The notes under the pieces were generated by a model that worked only from the letters and a program-made list of their open reading frames with translations, did no database searches and was not told the DNA's origin. A program made the translations under genes and the position numbers. Shown here piece by piece: positions 6,920-17,144 of a stretch of 64,000 bases of DNA (position 1 is the stretch's first letter; every line of letters begins with the position of its first letter). Origin of the DNA: Hominimerdicola alba 8 (lineage in GTDB: Bacteria; Bacillota; Clostridia; Oscillospirales; Ruminococcaceae); the NCBI RefSeq assembly GCF_000178155.2, contig NZ_ADKM02000134.1, forward strand, positions 123,710 to 187,709, read 5' to 3'.

Positions 6920-9880
6920 ATGGGTGCAAGGAATACAAGGAGAAGGCTGACGAAGATCCTTTCTCTGGCGCTGGCAGTGACACTGCTTGCAACTATACCC
7001 GATGCTGCTGTAACGGCGGATAATGCTGCCGCAGAGGGAACATCTGCAACTTATGACACACAGTTCACGGGCGACCGTATATCCAACAATTATACGGGCG
7101 TGAGCAGCGGCTACACTTCGTCAAAATATTCTGGCGGCGACCTGTTCTTCCCATTTTCCTCAGCGAGCGGAGGAAAACTGACCTCCGACACAAAAGGCTT
7201 CACGCAGGCTGACAGCGTAATAGACGCTGCGGCAGGCGATGATATGACGCTTAAAGTCAATGTGCCGCAGGACGGTCTTTATGCTGTCAGCTTTGATTAT
7301 CTGTCATATGATAATTCGGTGCTGCCCATAGAGTTTGCGATGTCGGTGGACGGTGAATATCCGTTCTACGAATGCAGAAATGTTGAACTGAGGTCAACAT
7401 GGGTGCCCAAAGCAGAAACCTCCTGTGACAGATATAACGATGAAGTGGTGACAGTACCAGATAAACTGATACAGTGGGAACACAGCTATTTCAAAGACAG
7501 CAGCTACCGTCATTCGGATGCGCTGCTGCTACAGCTGAAATCGGGCAGCCACGATATAGGTATCTCAGTGAAGAGCGGCAGCTTCTTGATGGGTGGTATA
7601 ACACTTTCTTCACCTGAGAGCATTGAAGAATACAAAGGTGCGTCTGCTGCATCGGGCAGTGCGCTGATAGAGATCGAGGGCGAGGATTATTCATTTTCAA
7701 ACGAGTCGTCTGTACATGCCATCGCGGAGGTTGACCCGAGAGTCACACCATACAAGGTGCAGGATTCGGAACTCAATACCATCGACCATGAAGCATTCGA
7801 TACGGCAGGGCAGAGCGTAAGCTACACTTTTGATGTGGAGCAGGCGGGCAATTATTATATAGCGATGAATTACCGCCAGTCCGACAAGAACGATTTCCCT
7901 GTTTTTGTTGATGTTGCGGTAGACGGAAAGATACCGAACACCGCTTATCAGGCTTATCAGCTGGATTATTGCAGCAACTACAAGATAAGCACCATGACAG
8001 ACGACAACGATGAAAAGCTGTCGGTGTATCTTGAAAAAGGTCAGCATACACTGACTTACACCATCACCCTTGACCCGATATGCTATGTCATCGAGTCGGT
8101 GGAAGAGATCATGGCAGGTGTCAACGACCTCTCGCTGGAGATAACAAAAGTCGCAGGCACAAATTCAGACAAGTACAGGGATCTGAAACTGTCAAGATAC
8201 ATTCCAGGTCTGGAGGACACCCTGAACAGCTACGCTGATGAACTGACAGAGCTTGAAGCGAGCGCAAGGCACTTTACTGTGAACAACAGGAACGTTGCGG
8301 TGATGTCTTCGATGCTGATAGCGGCAAATCAGCTGAGGTCGCTGGCTGAAAACCCCGATGAGATACCCTATCGTATCGGTGAACTTACTTCAAGTACAAA
8401 TTCCGTTAACCAGTATCTCGCCAACACTATCGACCTGCTGCTTGAAAACGGTCTTTCGATAGACAGGGTGTGGGTGTATCAGGAGGAAGCCGAACTTCCC
8501 GAAGCACCGGGATTCTTCAAGACGATATGGATGAACATAAGACGCTTCTTTGCGTCATTCTTTGATAAATCTTACTCTGCATCGAATATCGAGCCTGAGC
8601 ATTTACAGGTATGGGTCAACCGCTCAAGCCAGTACGTTCAGGTGATGCAGAAGATGATAGATGAATACTTTACCCCCAAAACGGGTATAGATGTCGATAT
8701 AAGCATAATGCCCGACCAGTACAAGCTGGTGCTGGCAAATTCATCGGGCAACGCGCCTGATGTAGCTACCGGCATAAACTACACTATCCCTTATGAACTG
8801 GCTATAAGAGGCGCTCTGGTGGATATGGCACAGTATGATGATTTCAGGCAGACCGCATCTGTCTACGAGCCGGGATTTTTCCTGACGGGAACAATCGGAG
8901 ATTCGGTATACTCGATGCCCGAAACGATGAACTTCTGGGTGCTGGTATACAGGACTGATGTGCTGGACAAGCTGGGGCTTGAAGCACCCGACACCATGCA
9001 GGATGTCATAGACATGCTGCCCGAACTACAGATGAGAGGTCTGAACTTCTACTACCCCACAGCAGGCATGAGAGCCATGAGAAACTTTCACGGCACGACA
9101 CCTTTGCTGGTGCAGAACGGCGGTGCGCTCTACTCAGGTACCGCGCAGGAAGGCACTACACTGGGAAGTGAAGCATCTGTAAACGGTTTCACTCAGCTTA
9201 CCGACCTGTTCACCGTTTACGATATGCCTGTTGATATCGACAACTTCTATCAGCATTTCAGAAACGGCGATATACCGATAGGTATCTGCGATTACGGCAC
9301 ATATAACCTTATAAGCAATGCCGCTCCCGAACTGGCTGGTTCGTGGGATATAAAGGTAGTTCCGGGTACAGAACAGGCTGACGGCACTATAGACAGAAGC
9401 ACCTGCGGCTGCGCTGAATCGACAGTCATTTTCAAGAGCGATAATGAGCGTCAGCAGAAAGCGTGGGAGTTCGTGAAATGGTGGTCATCTACCGAAGTTC
9501 AGGCTGAGTTCGGTCAGACCATTCAGATAACCTACGGCGATGAGTATATGTGGACGACCGCGAATGTGGAAGCCTTCGCTCAGCTGCCGATGGACAATGC
9601 CCACAAGCAGGTAGTGCTTGAATTTGCAAAGAACGTTGTCGATGTTGCCCGCGTACCCGGCACTTATATGCTGGAACGCGAGATGTCGAACGCATTCAAC
9701 TCGATAGTCGTTGACGGTGACAATGCTCAGTCGCGCATAGACGAAGCGGTAAAGGTCATAAACCGTGAGATCGACCGAAAGCTGGAAGAATTCGGCTATA
9801 CCGACAGCGAGGGCAAAACGGTGAAAGACTACGTTATCCCCGATATTGAAAGCATCAAGGTGATACTTGGTAGAAATTGA
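6920..9880 (+). CDS. Large multidomain sugar ABC transporter solute-binding protein
   Basis: The 986-residue protein begins with a basic stretch and a hydrophobic signal peptide (to about residue 33), without a lipobox. Residues about 45-225 and 235-390 look like two beta-sandwich carbohydrate-binding modules; the second opens with EIEGEDYSF, recalling CBM6/35-type modules. A helical segment spans about 410-555. The family 1 extracellular solute-binding domain starts near residue 563 (LQVWVNRSSQYV) and runs almost to the end. Typical sugar-binding proteins have 400-550 residues, so this one is doubled in size. The ATG at 6920 has an AAGGAGGA site. It is followed at 14 bp by its permease genes and probably captures arabino-oligosaccharides or delivers polymer-bound chains (inference). 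Confidence 0.82.
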   Translation: MGARNTRRRLTKILSLALAVTLLATIPDAAVTADNAAAEGTSATYDTQFTGDRISNNYTGVSSGYTSSKYSGGDLFFPFSSASGGKLTSDTKGFTQADSVIDAAAGDDMTLKVNVPQDGLYAVSFDYLSYDNSVLPIEFAMSVDGEYPFYECRNVELRSTWVPKAETSCDRYNDEVVTVPDKLIQWEHSYFKDSSYRHSDALLLQLKSGSHDIGISVKSGSFLMGGITLSSPESIEEYKGASAASGSALIEIEGEDYSFSNESSVHAIAEVDPRVTPYKVQDSELNTIDHEAFDTAGQSVSYTFDVEQAGNYYIAMNYRQSDKNDFPVFVDVAVDGKIPNTAYQAYQLDYCSNYKISTMTDDNDEKLSVYLEKGQHTLTYTITLDPICYVIESVEEIMAGVNDLSLEITKVAGTNSDKYRDLKLSRYIPGLEDTLNSYADELTELEASARHFTVNNRNVAVMSSMLIAANQLRSLAENPDEIPYRIGELTSSTNSVNQYLANTIDLLLENGLSIDRVWVYQEEAELPEAPGFFKTIWMNIRRFFASFFDKSYSASNIEPEHLQVWVNRSSQYVQVMQKMIDEYFTPKTGIDVDISIMPDQYKLVLANSSGNAPDVATGINYTIPYELAIRGALVDMAQYDDFRQTASVYEPGFFLTGTIGDSVYSMPETMNFWVLVYRTDVLDKLGLEAPDTMQDVIDMLPELQMRGLNFYYPTAGMRAMRNFHGTTPLLVQNGGALYSGTAQEGTTLGSEASVNGFTQLTDLFTVYDMPVDIDNFYQHFRNGDIPIGICDYGTYNLISNAAPELAGSWDIKVVPGTEQADGTIDRSTCGCAESTVIFKSDNERQQKAWEFVKWWSSTEVQAEFGQTIQITYGDEYMWTTANVEAFAQLPMDNAHKQVVLEFAKNVVDVARVPGTYMLEREMSNAFNSIVVDGDNAQSRIDEAVKVINREIDRKLEEFGYTDSEGKTVKDYVIPDIESIKVILGRN

Positions 9881-9894
9881 TCAGGTGAAAATCA

Positions 9895-10884
9895 ATGGCA
9901 TTACAAGCTAAAAAAACAGAAGAAACAAATAAGATAAAAACACGAAGGAAGCGGAACAAGATATCCCGCCGTGAGAACAACTGGCATGGCTGGTTGTTCA
10001 TCGGACCTTATGCGCTGATCTTTTCGATCTTCATACTGATCCCTGTTATCCTTGCGGTCATCTTGTCCTTCACCAACTTCAATGCCATACAGTTCCCTAA
10101 ATTTGTGGGTTTCCTGAATTACATAACGATACTCACGAACGATGCGGAATTTATGAAGTATGTGCTTCCCAACACGATAATATATGCGGTGGTCGTAGGT
10201 ATAGGCGGCTATGTGCTGTCCTTCCTGCTGGCGTGGGCGCTGTGCAACCTCACAAAGCCCGTCAGGACTGTCTTTGCGCTGATACTTTATTCGCCCAGTA
10301 TGACAACGGGCGTTGCGATGACGGTCCTGTGGAAGGTCATCTTCTCGGGTGACCAGTCGGGTCTGCTCAACAGCTGGCTGATGGAACTGGGCGTTATAAC
10401 CGAACCTGTCATCTGGCTGACAGACACCCGCTTCCTGCTGCCGATAGTTATCATAATCGGTCTGTGGTCGTCAATGGGCATCGGCTTCCTCAGTATGATA
10501 GCAGGTATACTCAACACAGATGCTTCGCTTTACGAGGCGGCATCTATCGACGGCGTTTCAAACCGTTTTCAGGAGATGTTCTATATCACCATACCCCAGA
10601 TGAAGCCGCAGATGCTCTTCGCCGCAGTTATGGCGATAGTAGGCGCATTCCAGAACGGTATGATAACTTCGATGCTTGTGGGCAACCCCTCACCGGGATA
10701 CGCTTCGCAGCTGCTCGTCAACCACATCGAGGACTATGGTTTCCTGCGTTACGAGATGGGCTATGCGGCGGCGATATCTGTTGTGCTGCTGCTTATAGTG
10801 CAGTTCTTCAGCAAGGGTGCAAACCTGCTGCTCACCGATAAAGACCCCTACGGCAAGAAAGGAGTGGAAGAGGAAGATGAATAA
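9895..10884 (+). CDS. Sugar ABC transporter permease, MalF type
   Basis: The 329-residue inner-membrane protein has about six hydrophobic helices after a basic N-terminal tail of 40 residues. The EAA loop that contacts the ATPase is visible as [22 protein letters not shown]. It belongs with the solute-binding protein 14 bp upstream and the second permease, whose gene overlaps its last codons, and would import oligosaccharides with ATP supplied by the MsmK-type protein at 22038. Confidence 0.92.
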   Translation: MALQAKKTEETNKIKTRRKRNKISRRENNWHGWLFIGPYALIFSIFILIPVILAVILSFTNFNAIQFPKFVGFLNYITILTNDAEFMKYVLPNTIIYAVVVGIGGYVLSFLLAWALCNLTKPVRTVFALILYSPSMTTGVAMTVLWKVIFSGDQSGLLNSWLMELGVITEPVIWLTDTRFLLPIVIIIGLWSSMGIGFLSMIAGILNTDASLYEAASIDGVSNRFQEMFYITIPQMKPQMLFAAVMAIVGAFQNGMITSMLVGNPSPGYASQLLVNHIEDYGFLRYEMGYAAAISVVLLLIVQFFSKGANLLLTDKDPYGKKGVEEEDE

Positions 10885-11743
10885 GGGCAAAAAGATAAAT
10901 CCCAAGAAATTTGAGATAGGTCAGCTTAAGATAATTCTTCTGATACTTCCGCTGGTCATATTCATGGGTATGCCGATAGTTTTTATCATCAACCACGCTT
11001 TCAAGCCGATGGAAGAACTTTTCGCATTCCCGCCCACATTTTTCGTAAGAAGAGCGACGCTTGAAAATTTCACCAAGCTGATGCGCTTCTCAAATTCCAG
11101 CGGTATACCGCTGAGCCGCTACCTGTTCAACAGCGTGGTGGTAACACTGATAACAGTAGGCATGGCACTGCTGCTGACCACGATGTCGGCATTCGCGCTG
11201 GCAAAGATAAAGTTCAAGGGACGCAATCTGCTGACCCAGATAAACCAGATAGCTATCATGTTCGTCAGCACCGCAGTGCTGATACCGAGATACCTTGTTA
11301 TCTGTCAGCTGGGACTTATAGATAATCTGCTGGCACACGTACTGCCGCTGGTGGCGATGCCTGTGGCACTGTTTCTGGTAAAGCAGTTCGTTGAGCAGGT
11401 GCCTGATTCGCTGCTTGAAGCGGCTTACATGGACGGTGCGACCGACCTCGATGTTTACCTGAAAGTCATTATGCCGATGATAAGACCCGCAGTTGCGACA
11501 GCATCTATACTGGTCTTCCAGCAGGTGTGGACTAACATGGAAACTTCCAGCTACTTCTTCAGCGATGACAGCATGAAAACGCTGACATTCTACATGAACA
11601 CCCTTGTCAATGTGAACAATACAGTCGCAGGTCAGGGCATGTCTGCCGCAGCCTCGCTGATAATGTTCTTGCCGAACCTGATACTCTTCATAATCTTACA
11701 GAATAAGGTAATGAACACGATGGCAAGTTCAGGCATCAAGTAA
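10877..11743 (+). CDS. Sugar ABC transporter permease, MalG type
   Basis: This 288-residue membrane protein has the EAA motif [21 protein letters not shown] and about six helices. The ATG at 10877 overlaps the preceding stop codon by 8 bp and is preceded by a GAGGAAG site, indicating translational coupling; the longer open frame upstream lies inside the previous gene. It forms the heterodimeric channel with the MalF-type partner. Confidence 0.92.
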   Translation: MNKGKKINPKKFEIGQLKIILLILPLVIFMGMPIVFIINHAFKPMEELFAFPPTFFVRRATLENFTKLMRFSNSSGIPLSRYLFNSVVVTLITVGMALLLTTMSAFALAKIKFKGRNLLTQINQIAIMFVSTAVLIPRYLVICQLGLIDNLLAHVLPLVAMPVALFLVKQFVEQVPDSLLEAAYMDGATDLDVYLKVIMPMIRPAVATASILVFQQVWTNMETSSYFFSDDSMKTLTFYMNTLVNVNNTVAGQGMSAAASLIMFLPNLILFIILQNKVMNTMASSGIK

Positions 11744-11759
11744 GGGGGTCAATGGGAAT

Positions 11760-13808
11760 ATGCAAAAGCTGAAACGCCTTGCGTCGGCGCTGGTGCTTGC
11801 AGTCATCTGTATAATGATGCTGCCTGTCACAGCCTTCGCAGACACCCCATATGTGACCTACACCATCGACGGCTACGGTCAGATAAGGCAGACACAGTCG
11901 GCTTACCTCGCTTATGCCACCATCACAAAGTTCGATGATGAGGCACTGGCAGAACCGAGTGATATATGTCTGTCAGAGGACGGGCTTATCTACATAGCCG
12001 ATTCAGGCAACGCGAGGATAGTCGTAGGCACACCCGATGGCGGACTGGTGAAAGTCATCGGACAGGGTACACTGAAAAATCCGCGCGGAGTGTATGTCAC
12101 AGAAAACGGTGATGTTTATGTGGCTGACCGTGATGCGGGCAAGATATTCATCTTCGGCAGGGACGGCAGTCTGATAAACGAGTACGGCAAGCCGAACAGC
12201 CCTCTTTACGGTGACGAAGTTTCATTTCTGCCTATAAAGATAGTTGTTAACGACGCGGGCATAATGTTCGTGGTGTGCGAGTCAAACACCAACGGTATAG
12301 TTGAGATATCTCCCACTGACGGCGGAACGTTTCTCGGCTATTTCGGTACGAACTATGCGGCGACTGATCTTAAAACAGTCATCTACAGGGCTATACTGAC
12401 CGATGCACAGCGCGCAAAGATGGTCAGCAATATCCCTGCAACGCCTACCAATCTGGCGATAGATGACAAGGGTCTGATATTCACCGTCACACGCGGCAAT
12501 GAAACAGATACCCTCAAGCGCCTGAATATCGCAGGCACTAACATGATAAGCAATCACGACAGGACATACGCTGATACTCCGTCGGCAGTGGCGGCAGGCA
12601 ACCACGATAACGTGTATGTGGCTGACCAGCAGGGCTATATTTTCGAGTACAACAACGAAGGCGAGATGCTTTTCGTGTTCGGCGGACCTGATGACGGCAC
12701 GCAGCGCGTTGGACTGTCAACGATGGTCAGCGGTATCGCCATAGACTCTGAGGACAGGATCTTCGTTCTCGACTCAGACAAGGCGCAGGTGCAGGTCTAT
12801 GAACCGACAGAGTTCACCGATCTGCTTCACAACGCACTGTACCTCTACTCAAAGGGCAGATATACAGATGCAAAAGAACCGCTGACAAAGATACTCAAAA
12901 TGAACTCGATGTTCGACTACGCCAACAAAGCGATGGGCAGATGCCTTTTTCAGGAGGAGAACTACAAGGAAGCGCTTCGCTATGCAAGGCTCGCTAAGGA
13001 CTATTCGGGTTACTCCGACGCTTTCTGGGAGATAAGGAACGTCTGGCTGAAAAACAATGTAATGACGCTGATACTGGTCATCGTACTGCTGGTCATAGCT
13101 GTCAGGGTGCTGAAAACGCTGGACAGCAAAAAACAGATATTCAAAAAACAGAAAAAGGCGTTAAAGAAGTTCAGGAAAAAGAGTTTCGTTTCAGATGTGG
13201 CGTATGCGGGCTACTTCATGAAAAAGCCCTCTGACGGTGCTTACGGCATCGCGGCTGAGGGTCGTGACAACTGGCTGGCTTCCACATTCCTGCTTGTGAT
13301 ATTCATAGCCGAATTCGTTATAGGCAAGTACACCTGCGGCTTCCTTGCAAAGACAGTCATGGAAGGCAGATACGAGATAATGAGCGATATCGGCACTATC
13401 ATCATCGGCATCATCGCACTGACTGCCTGCACCTATCTGGTATGCACCATAAATGAGGGCGAGGGCACTGTCAAGAAGATATACACATTCTTCTGCTACA
13501 GCCTTATGCCTTACATAGTGTTCATGCCCATAGCCTATATACTGTCACATGTGCTGACAAATAATGAGATATTCCTGACCACTATGGTCAGCATACTGAC
13601 CTACGGCTGGATAGCTGTGATAGCAGTCATCGGTCTTAAAGAGGTCAATAACTTCACGATGGGGCAGACATTCAAAGTCATCTTCCTGACAGCATTCGCG
13701 GCGCTGATACTGGCACTGCTGATATTCATAATCTACGTTTTGTGGGCTCAGGTATTTGAGTTCATCTACGCACTCTTTGGTGAGGGGGTATACAGACTTG
13801 GCAACTAA
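11760..13808 (+). CDS. NHL-repeat beta-propeller / TPR / Yip1-like membrane protein
   Basis: The 682-residue protein has a signal peptide ending near AFA (about residue 27). Residues about 55-350 contain NHL-type propeller repeats, for example GLIYIADSGNARIVV, GDVYVADRDAGKIFIF and DRIFVLDSDKAQVQVY. A TPR-like pair follows at about 355-425 (LYSKGRYTDAKEPLTKIL; EENYKEALRYARLAK). A transmembrane helix at about 438-456 and a Lys-rich cytoplasmic stretch lead to a C-terminal Yip1-like domain with four to five helices (about 500-680). The propeller and TPR would sit outside, the basic linker inside. It lies 16 bp after the permease and overlaps the next gene, so it is an integral operon member. No enzyme active site is visible; a scaffold, sensor or transporter accessory are the options. 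Confidence 0.75.
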   Translation: MQKLKRLASALVLAVICIMMLPVTAFADTPYVTYTIDGYGQIRQTQSAYLAYATITKFDDEALAEPSDICLSEDGLIYIADSGNARIVVGTPDGGLVKVIGQGTLKNPRGVYVTENGDVYVADRDAGKIFIFGRDGSLINEYGKPNSPLYGDEVSFLPIKIVVNDAGIMFVVCESNTNGIVEISPTDGGTFLGYFGTNYAATDLKTVIYRAILTDAQRAKMVSNIPATPTNLAIDDKGLIFTVTRGNETDTLKRLNIAGTNMISNHDRTYADTPSAVAAGNHDNVYVADQQGYIFEYNNEGEMLFVFGGPDDGTQRVGLSTMVSGIAIDSEDRIFVLDSDKAQVQVYEPTEFTDLLHNALYLYSKGRYTDAKEPLTKILKMNSMFDYANKAMGRCLFQEENYKEALRYARLAKDYSGYSDAFWEIRNVWLKNNVMTLILVIVLLVIAVRVLKTLDSKKQIFKKQKKALKKFRKKSFVSDVAYAGYFMKKPSDGAYGIAAEGRDNWLASTFLLVIFIAEFVIGKYTCGFLAKTVMEGRYEIMSDIGTIIIGIIALTACTYLVCTINEGEGTVKKIYTFFCYSLMPYIVFMPIAYILSHVLTNNEIFLTTMVSILTYGWIAVIAVIGLKEVNNFTMGQTFKVIFLTAFAALILALLIFIIYVLWAQVFEFIYALFGEGVYRLGN

Positions 13809-16059
13809 AAAGCTGAAAAGAGCACTGCCGTTCATCATAGCGGGCGCGGTCATTCTTGTGATAGCTGTGGTGCTGGTCGCTGTACTCCTGACGGGCGGTT
13901 CCGGAAAAGATGTGCTGAAAGGCACACATCAGCACACAAGCGCCATACCGACTCTCGGTGCGGCAGTAAACGCCAAAGAGGATTATGTGCAGATAGCTGA
14001 GAGCGACACTTACAAACTCTACTACTACGAGCCGCAGTTCGCTGTAAGGCTTGAAAACAAGAAGACAGGCAAGGTCATCGAGTCGGTGGTCAGTGATGAC
14101 AAGGACAATGGCAAGAACAACGAAGCATGGACAGGCTACATGAAAAGCGGCATCGTGCTGAGTGCCATCATCGGAACAGTCAACACCTATCAGGTGGATA
14201 TGCTGACTGTCCCTAACACCATAACCACACACAGCATAGACAACGGCATCTACGCCGAGATAAAGTTTAACGGCAATTATAACTTCGAGATAGGCGTTGA
14301 GGTGAAACTCGACGGCGATGAACTGGTGGTAAGAGTTCCCGATGAGTCCATAAAGGAGAACAAAAAAGGAACTTATATCAGTACAGTCAGCCTCTTCCCG
14401 ATGATGGGCAGTACTTATCTCGATGAACAGGAAGGCTACATGCTGGTTCCTGACGGAAACGGCGCACTTATCTACCTCGATGACAAAGAGGGAAGATATG
14501 CCACAGGTTTTTCGGGACTTATCTACGGTATCGATGACGGTATGACCAACCGCACAGCTTCATCTACCCTTTGGGAAGAGTATGAAACTGTCACCGCATC
14601 GAACAGTGTGCTTGCACCTGTTTTCGGTATGGCACACCTTGAAGATGAACTTGCTTATCTCGGCATAGTTGAGTCGGGCGATGAAAGATGCAGTATCGAA
14701 GTAGTGCCGAACGGTGTAATGATAAACTACAACAGATGCTTCGCAAAGTTTTTGCTTAGAGATGTCTTCACTCAGCCGCTCAATCAGTCGAATTCGGGTA
14801 CTGTACCCGCAGTTGAATCTGACAGGCTGCATTCAGACCTTGCAGTGCGATATCACATGCTTTCGGGCGAAGATGCAGACTATTCGGGCATGGCTAATGC
14901 TTACAGGAACTATCTGCTGGACAGCGGCAGGATAAGCAAGCGTGATCTCAGCTATAACACAAGGGTCGATTTTCTCGGCACTGAGCGTGAGGAGTTCCTG
15001 ATGGGCACCAAAGCTGTCACCATGACCGACACCGATCAGGTGGAAGACATTCTCAAAGAGTTGAATGCAGACGGCGTGGGCAGTATACTTTCGGTATACA
15101 AGGGCTGGCAGAAGGGCGGTCTTTATAATGTGCCCATAACCTCTTACAATGCCGACAGTCATATAGGCGGCGACGGTGCACTGAAAAGTCTGATAAAGGA
15201 TCAGGCTGCAAACGGCAACAGCATATATTTATATGATGATGCGCTGTCTGTTAATGCCGATACCAACAGCACGACCTACAACGTGATGAAAATGGTCAAC
15301 AAGAGGACTTTTAAGAATGAGGTCAACGGCGAGGTATATGATCTTTTCTACTACCTGATGCCGGGCAGGAGCAGTACCGATCTTGGCAGGCTGACCGATG
15401 ATATGAACGATGACGAGATCGGAAATATAGCGGTGGCAGGCATAACCGATACGCTGTTCTCCTACAGCTACAAAGGCAATTATTATTCGCGTACCGATAC
15501 GATGGATATCTACAGCGATGCAATAAGCAAGGCAGATGAAAAATGCTCGCTGCTGGCAGAAACACCCAACGCATATATCTGGAACAGCGCAGACGCTTTC
15601 CTTGATATGCCGCTGAGTTCTTCCGACTACCTTTACCTCGATGAGGAGATACCTTTCCTTTCGATGGTGCTCAAAGGTATCGTCCCCACATATTCCGAGT
15701 ATGTGAACTTCGAGGCTAACAAGACCGAGAATTTCCTTAAAATGGTGGAGTCGGGCGTATATCCTTCGTTCTATGTAACAGCTGAGGATCCCTCAAAGCT
15801 GTTCTACACCAATTCCAACGACCTCTATTCGCTGGAATACTCCGGTTACCGCGAAACGATCGCGGAATATGATGCGGCACTGAGAGCACTGGCTCAGAAA
15901 ACAGGCGATGCCTGCATCACCGACCACGAGATACTTGATAACGGACTTGTTAAAGTGACCTACGATAACGGTGTCAAGATATATGTAAATTACACCGAGT
16001 CGGAGCTCAGCGCCGACGGACTGACAGTGAAGGCGCTGTCCTACGAGGAAAGTGAGTGA
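13798..16059 (+). CDS. DUF5696-like anchored extracytoplasmic protein
   Basis: The 753-residue protein begins at a TTG at 13798 with a GAGGGGG site 9 nt upstream and overlaps the NHL/Yip1 gene by 11 bp. A lysine-rich start and one hydrophobic helix (about 10-33) anchor a large outer domain. The sequence resembles the DUF5696 group found beside ABC sugar transporters in Firmicutes; that assignment is from memory. Mixed beta strands dominate to about residue 350, and the second half (from VDFLGTEREEF) has an alternating alpha/beta pattern that could be a TIM-barrel-like fold, so an enzymatic role on glycans is possible but unproven. The gene sits between the two importer sets. Confidence 0.65.
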   Translation: MATKKLKRALPFIIAGAVILVIAVVLVAVLLTGGSGKDVLKGTHQHTSAIPTLGAAVNAKEDYVQIAESDTYKLYYYEPQFAVRLENKKTGKVIESVVSDDKDNGKNNEAWTGYMKSGIVLSAIIGTVNTYQVDMLTVPNTITTHSIDNGIYAEIKFNGNYNFEIGVEVKLDGDELVVRVPDESIKENKKGTYISTVSLFPMMGSTYLDEQEGYMLVPDGNGALIYLDDKEGRYATGFSGLIYGIDDGMTNRTASSTLWEEYETVTASNSVLAPVFGMAHLEDELAYLGIVESGDERCSIEVVPNGVMINYNRCFAKFLLRDVFTQPLNQSNSGTVPAVESDRLHSDLAVRYHMLSGEDADYSGMANAYRNYLLDSGRISKRDLSYNTRVDFLGTEREEFLMGTKAVTMTDTDQVEDILKELNADGVGSILSVYKGWQKGGLYNVPITSYNADSHIGGDGALKSLIKDQAANGNSIYLYDDALSVNADTNSTTYNVMKMVNKRTFKNEVNGEVYDLFYYLMPGRSSTDLGRLTDDMNDDEIGNIAVAGITDTLFSYSYKGNYYSRTDTMDIYSDAISKADEKCSLLAETPNAYIWNSADAFLDMPLSSSDYLYLDEEIPFLSMVLKGIVPTYSEYVNFEANKTENFLKMVESGVYPSFYVTAEDPSKLFYTNSNDLYSLEYSGYRETIAEYDAALRALAQKTGDACITDHEILDNGLVKVTYDNGVKIYVNYTESELSADGLTVKALSYEESE

Positions 16060-16061
16060 AC

Positions 16062-17144
16062 ATGGCAGAAACGACTAAACTGACCCGAAAAGAAAAGAAA
16101 GCGCTGAAAGAGCGCATGAAACATCTCAGATCGGGCAAGCTCGAAAAACGATATGCCCGTATGGGATATCTCTTCATGATACCCTGGTTTATCGGTGCGG
16201 GCGTATTTCTTGCATATCCGCTGATAAGTTCATTCTGGTATGCACTGAACAATATCCGTATCACCCCGCTCGGCAGAGTGTTCACGTTTGTCGGTCAGGG
16301 CAACTTCACACAGATACTCATACAAGACCCGGACTTCCTCGTTCAGCTGGTCGATTATCTGACTTCGACCATACTATCAACGCCTATCATAGTGGTCTTC
16401 GCACTGCTGATAGCGATGATGCTGAATATGCGGATAAAGGGCAAGGGCTTCTTCCGACTGATATTCTTTCTGCCCGTCATAATCGTCAGCGGACCTATAC
16501 TTAAAATGCTGACGGCTGAGGGCGCAGGCAGTATCTCTGCGATAGATGTCCAATCGCTGACTGCGGCGATAGGTTCGGTTCTGCCTTCGATGCTGGCAAA
16601 GCCTATCTCGGATGTGTTCAGCAACATGATAACGACCCTCTGGTATTCGGGCGTGCAGATACTCATTTTCCTGTCGGGTCTGCAAAAGATAGACAAGTCG
16701 ATGTACGAGGCTGCAAAGATAGACGGCGGTTCGGGCTGGGAATGCTTCTGGAAGATAACTTTGCCGAACCTTAAGTCGATGATACTGCTCAATACCATCT
16801 ATACCATCGTTTTCATTTCTTCAAACAGCCAGAACCCCATAATAGTACTGATACAGAATTCAATGTTCTCAGGCACCAAAGAGAAAGGCTACGGCTACGC
16901 ATCTGCGATGGCTTGGCTGTACTCGGTGGTGGTACTGCTTCTGGTGGGACTTTTCGCACTGCTGCTGACGACCAGAAAGGATCAGTACGAAAAGCAGGTA
17001 AAGCGCAACAAGAAGCTGAAGAAGAAAGAGGCGAGAAACTTAAAGAGGATAGAAAGGAGGAACAGCCGAAATGCCAAGAGGATCGAAAAGCAAAGAGCAA
17101 AGGGAAAGATCACGACACATACCACAAGCCGAAGCGACTACTAA
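16062..17144 (+). CDS. Sugar ABC transporter permease, MalF type (second importer)
   Basis: The 360-residue membrane protein has a charged N-terminal segment, about six helices, and the EAA loop YEAAKIDGGSGWECFWKITLP. The C-terminal 45 residues are strongly basic (Lys/Arg-rich), unlike the first MalF-type protein. The ATG at 16062 is chosen; a GTG at 16056 would add two residues. Its last 74 bp overlap the start of the following permease gene. Confidence 0.9.
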   Translation: MAETTKLTRKEKKALKERMKHLRSGKLEKRYARMGYLFMIPWFIGAGVFLAYPLISSFWYALNNIRITPLGRVFTFVGQGNFTQILIQDPDFLVQLVDYLTSTILSTPIIVVFALLIAMMLNMRIKGKGFFRLIFFLPVIIVSGPILKMLTAEGAGSISAIDVQSLTAAIGSVLPSMLAKPISDVFSNMITTLWYSGVQILIFLSGLQKIDKSMYEAAKIDGGSGWECFWKITLPNLKSMILLNTIYTIVFISSNSQNPIIVLIQNSMFSGTKEKGYGYASAMAWLYSVVVLLLVGLFALLLTTRKDQYEKQVKRNKKLKKKEARNLKRIERRNSRNAKRIEKQRAKGKITTHTTSRSDY

